The notes under the pieces: model-generated
The model's input: the letters and a program-made list of their open reading frames with translations, nothing else
Database searches by the model: none
Told to the model about the DNA's origin: nothing
Source: Halovenus sp.
GTDB taxonomy: Archaea > Halobacteriota > Halobacteria > Halobacteriales > Haloarculaceae
Length of the DNA stretch: 6,426 nt
Assembly: GCA_028275145.1 (NCBI GenBank)
Contig: JAQCNG010000160.1
Span: 1 to 6,426 of the forward strand
Direction of reading: 5' to 3'
Made by a program: the position numbers and the translations under genes
In this document: positions 5,579 to 6,426 of the stretch, piece after piece
Layout of the letters: every line of letters begins with the position of its first letter
Numbering within the stretch: position 1 is the stretch's first letter

Positions 5579-5601
5579 CGTGCTCGAAGCGACCTCAAAA
5601 T

Positions 5602-5889
5602 GTGTCCGTCAGACAGCGTGCCAGTTGGATGACTGGGAGAGACGACATTATCCTTGAGTTTCTGGCGGATAGCGGTGCTGCTCACAACAAGAAGGGGATA
5701 GAGATAAATCTCGACTTGGAGAATAAAGACGCCTCTTACTCGACGATACAGCGACGACTGCCGAAACTGGAGGAGGCAGGTCTCGTAGAGCAAGTCAGGG
5801 AGGAAGGGGCTTGGTACAGAATCACGGAGAAGGGAGAGAAGTATCTTGAGGGCGAGGAGGACCTTCGGGATATGGACCTTGACGACTGA
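5602..5889 (+). CDS. Winged helix-turn-helix regulator, PhiH1-repressor-like
   Basis: A 95-residue DNA-binding protein. Helix 1 is DDIILEFLADSG (14-25). The helix-turn-helix ends in the recognition helix SYSTIQRRLPKLEEAGLVEQ (45-64). The beta wing is VREEGAWYRITEKGEKYLEGE (65-85). An acidic tail closes the protein. RQRASWMTGRDD at the N-terminus resembles the start of haloarchaeal proteins related to the phage PhiH1 repressor, in which W-M-T just precedes helix 1. That resemblance, recalled not searched, and the TATA spacing favour GTG 5602 over ATG 5629. The likely role is transcriptional control of a virus or integrative element, perhaps by binding its own AT-rich promoter. Six or more lysines and lower GC set it apart from the genes on the left and suggest transfer. 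It converges with the next gene, with two bases between. Confidence 0.85.
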   Translation: MSVRQRASWMTGRDDIILEFLADSGAAHNKKGIEINLDLENKDASYSTIQRRLPKLEEAGLVEQVREEGAWYRITEKGEKYLEGEEDLRDMDLDD

Positions 5890-5891
5890 CC

Positions 5892-6155
5892 TCATTCTGC
5901 CTCCCTGATGTCCAACATCTCGAACGCTTTCTGGACCCACGTCGGTGGCTCGGGCTCGGCAGCCACGTCGGTGATCGTGGTCGAGCGGCGGAACGCGGCT
6001 TCGCGCTCGTCGGTGAGGGTGTAGACCCAGCGTTCGCCGTCGTTCTTCAGCGTCAGCTCGGCAGCGTGGTCGGCGTCCGGGGTCTGCTCGATGACCGCCC
6101 GGACGCTCGTCTGTCGGTCGATGTCGATGCTGTCAGTGCGGACTGCCCTCGGCAT
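5892..6155 (-). CDS. Acidic 87-residue protein of unknown function
   Basis: I do not recognise this protein. It has no signal peptide, membrane segment or cysteine. Residues 15-60 look like an antiparallel beta arrangement (SVRAVIEQTP, HAAELTLKNDGERWVYTLTDE), followed by RRSTTITDV and a C-terminal amphipathic helix PTWVQKAFEMLDI (71-83). Codon choice and acidity match haloarchaeal coding sequence. Start ATG 6155 is supported by a TTTAC element about 25 bases upstream. It is convergent with the winged-helix gene, the two stops separated by two bases, so it is probably transcribed alone. Small beta-rich proteins of this kind occur on haloarchaeal plasmids and proviruses, but no function should be inferred. 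Confidence 0.72.
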   Translation of the reverse strand: MPRAVRTDSIDIDRQTSVRAVIEQTPDADHAAELTLKNDGERWVYTLTDEREAAFRRSTTITDVAAEPEPPTWVQKAFEMLDIREAE

Positions 6156-6177
6156 ATCTGGGGAGACTGGCGGGAGC

Positions 6178-6182
6178 GTAAA
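6178..6182 (-). promoter_or_regulatory. TATA-like box of the 87-residue protein gene
   Basis: The minus strand reads TTTAC here in an otherwise GC-rich setting, centred about 25 bases before ATG 6155, with no Shine-Dalgarno between. One copy of the TGTCCGAA repeat (6199-6206) lies about 17 bases further upstream, at the position of an upstream regulator site. Confidence 0.42.
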
Positions 6183-6198
6183 GGAAGTCGCGCGGGCG

Positions 6199-6327
6199 TG
6201 TCCGAAGTTGGGACTTCTGGAGCGCTATTCCGCCGTCTGAGTAGCCCCATCTGCCGCTGACCGGGAGTACGCCGAAATGTCCGAAAGTGTCCGAAGTGGT
6301 GCTGTCCGGCGGTTTCGAATGTCCGAA
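6199..6327 (+). repeat. Clustered TGTCCGAA direct repeats
   Basis: TGTCCGAA occurs exactly at 6199-6206, 6278-6285, 6288-6295 and 6320-6327, with a near copy TGTCCGGC at 6303-6310; CCGAA occurs again at 6272-6276. All face the same way. Two exact copies are 10 bases apart, about one helical turn. The copies fall in different reading frames, so they are not a protein repeat. Candidates are binding sites for a regulator of the gene at 6155, or iterons of a replication initiator; neither is proven. Confidence 0.7.
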
Positions 6328-6377
6328 GGTCCAAGAGACTGCAAAAGATGTGGTCCCAGCTATGAAATAACCTTCGC

Positions 6378-6426
6378 TCATCTGTAGAAGTCAGTACTTA
6401 GGATTTTCTCGAACCACTGGTCTGTG
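6378..6426 (-). CDS. Possible C-terminal end of a gene entering from the right
   Basis: The minus strand from the window edge reads TDQWFEKILSTDFYR followed by TGA (6380-6378). The mix of aromatic, hydrophobic and charged residues looks like a real C-terminus, and the other two frames hit stops within a few codons. The stop overlaps a downstream ATG (6381) as ATGA, but the ORF that follows is poorly protein-like. Fifteen residues are too few to identify a family, so this is a tentative call. Confidence 0.3.
   Translation of the reverse strand, partial: TDQWFEKILSTDFYR

Larger units (their letters stand above)
5243..5601. other. Stretch with no firm gene between integrase unit and winged-helix gene
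   Basis: These 359 bases hold the GC-rich stem-loop, a 10-bp palindrome, one possible 40-residue ORF, and from about 5480 a sharp fall in GC content. About one third of 5509-5600 is G or C, against well over half in the left part of the window. The AT-rich part includes the winged-helix promoter. No tRNA or complete att repeat was found. Confidence 0.55.

Noticed and set aside
5500..5940. Minus-strand ORF of 146 codons
   Set aside because: It is antisense to the winged-helix gene, which has a clear domain structure and promoter.
6133..6381. Minus-strand ORF of 82 codons overlapping the possible rightmost stop as ATGA
   Set aside because: It is poor in acidic residues, is built largely across the TGTCCGAA repeats, and overlaps the start and promoter of the 87-residue gene.

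Overview
The window looks like haloarchaeal (class Halobacteria) chromosomal DNA. It is GC-rich, and most of its proteins are strongly acidic and poor in lysine; the lipoprotein has only two lysines in 297 residues. It also has a haloarchaeal-style lipobox signal peptide, a winged-helix protein resembling the PhiH1-repressor-type family, and an integrase of the type common in haloarchaea. Several start codons lie 25-28 bases downstream of a TATA-like element with no Shine-Dalgarno sequence, the archaeal leaderless pattern. The genus cannot be told from the sequence.

Bases 1-3740 read as ordinary chromosome. They hold the first 177 residues of an alpha/beta hydrolase (minus strand, running off the left edge), a lipoprotein built from three copies of a roughly 100-residue unit (minus), an unrecognised soluble acidic protein (plus, divergent from the lipoprotein) and a complete cytochrome P450 (minus, convergent with the preceding gene). 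No redox partner for the P450 is present.

Bases 3741-6426 look like an accessory or mobile-element remnant. A gene-poor stretch upstream of the P450 carries a perfect 20-bp inverted repeat with a 79-bp spacer and an operator-like dyad inside it. Next comes a tyrosine recombinase gene on the minus strand, broken by one extra base; restoring the frame gives a 345-residue integrase with its R...HxxR...Y catalytic set and a four-cysteine cluster. A 44-codon ORF overlaps its start by GTGA, and an 82-codon ORF overlaps its stop by ATGA, so the three may form one translationally coupled unit. An 8-bp GC-rich stem-loop lies just upstream of that unit. Further right are a possible 40-residue ORF, a markedly AT-rich promoter region, a winged-helix regulator (plus) and a convergent 87-residue unknown (minus). 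Last comes a gene-poor stretch with four exact copies of TGTCCGAA, and possibly the last 15 codons of a minus-strand gene entering from the right.

Recombinase, phage-type regulator, small overlapping ORFs, compositional shift and clustered repeats together fit a decayed integrative element beside the P450 locus. This is inference: no tRNA gene and no direct-repeat att pair is visible in the window.
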